Position numbers and translations under genes: made by a program
NCBI RefSeq assembly: GCF_005222915.1
Contig: NZ_STFX01000054.1
Coordinates: 1,075 to 45,127 of the forward strand
Reading direction: 5' to 3'
DNA: 44,053 nucleotides
Source of the DNA: Rhizobium sp. FKL33
Lineage (GTDB): Bacteria > Pseudomonadota > Alphaproteobacteria > Rhizobiales > Rhizobiaceae
Shown: positions 44,043-44,053 of the stretch, in pieces
Layout: each line of letters opens with the position of its first letter
How positions within the stretch are numbered: the stretch's first letter is position 1
The notes under the pieces: generated by a model
Told to the model about the DNA's origin: nothing
Database searches by the model: none
What the model saw: the letters and a program-made list of their open reading frames with translations, nothing else

Positions 44043-44053
44043 CCCCCCCCCCC
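44043..44053. other. terminal run of C, probable sequence-end artefact
   Basis: The window ends in 11 consecutive C. A homopolymer exactly at the end of the sequence is typical of poor read ends or assembly edges. The bases from 43897 to 44042 show no recognisable gene. Confidence 0.6.

Overview
The window looks like the chromosome of an alphaproteobacterium of the order Hyphomicrobiales (Rhizobiales). Base composition is GC-rich. The markers are a phosphatidylcholine synthase, an EipB/DUF1849 envelope protein, LpxI in the lipid A cluster, a phasin, DUF2336 and DUF482 proteins, and the rhizobial order rpsB-tsf-pyrH-frr-uppS-cdsA-rseP-bamA-lpxD-fabZ-lpxA-lpxI-lpxB. I cannot name the genus.

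Layout. 1-1814 (+): the end of a surface-sugar cluster (GDP-L-fucose synthase, cut by the window edge, then a membrane O-acyltransferase), closed by a strong bidirectional terminator at 1947-1980. 2001-8451 (-): phosphatidylcholine synthase, a quinone oxidoreductase-like MDR enzyme, and a complete BMP-type ABC importer (ATPase, two permeases, binding protein). 8647-11885 (-): a small unknown gene and the clpS-clpA pair. 12118-12501 (-): a lone phasin with its own promoter and terminator. 12618-25851 (-): an uninterrupted translation/envelope-biogenesis block. In transcription order it is ribosomal protein S2, EF-Ts, UMP kinase, ribosome recycling factor, undecaprenyl-PP synthase, CDP-DAG synthase, site-2 protease RseP, BamA, then LpxD, FabZ, LpxA, LpxI and LpxB in a chain of start/stop overlaps. 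26044-26874 (-): EipB-like protein. 26992-30326 (+): RidA, glycerophosphodiesterase and FemAB-like acyltransferase genes overlapping as one operon, then a HIT protein and a small unknown gene. 30525-34096 (+): a five-helix membrane protein and a 953-residue protein that joins a seven-blade RCC1-like propeller to an RTX calcium-binding, type-I-secretion-like tail. 34284-39190: a DUF2336 protein, a shrunken CitE-like aldolase relative, flavin reductase and nitroreductase, a secreted beta-rich unknown and a lysophospholipid acyltransferase. 39310-41292 (-): threonyl-tRNA synthetase. 41293-44053: gene-poor DNA with a hairpin-rich stretch, two copies of a ~128-bp palindromic repeat on either side of a DUF559 nuclease-like gene, two small exported proteins, a small gene interrupted by a stop codon, and a terminal run of C that looks like a sequence end artefact.

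Most of the window is conserved housekeeping. The least ordinary item is the RCC1-RTX protein (31235-34096) with the membrane protein gene just ahead of it. The secondary points of interest are the hairpin-rich leader region upstream of thrS, the paired palindromic repeats, the degenerate CitE-like protein and the interrupted gene at the right end. No tRNA, rRNA, CRISPR array or intact insertion sequence was seen.
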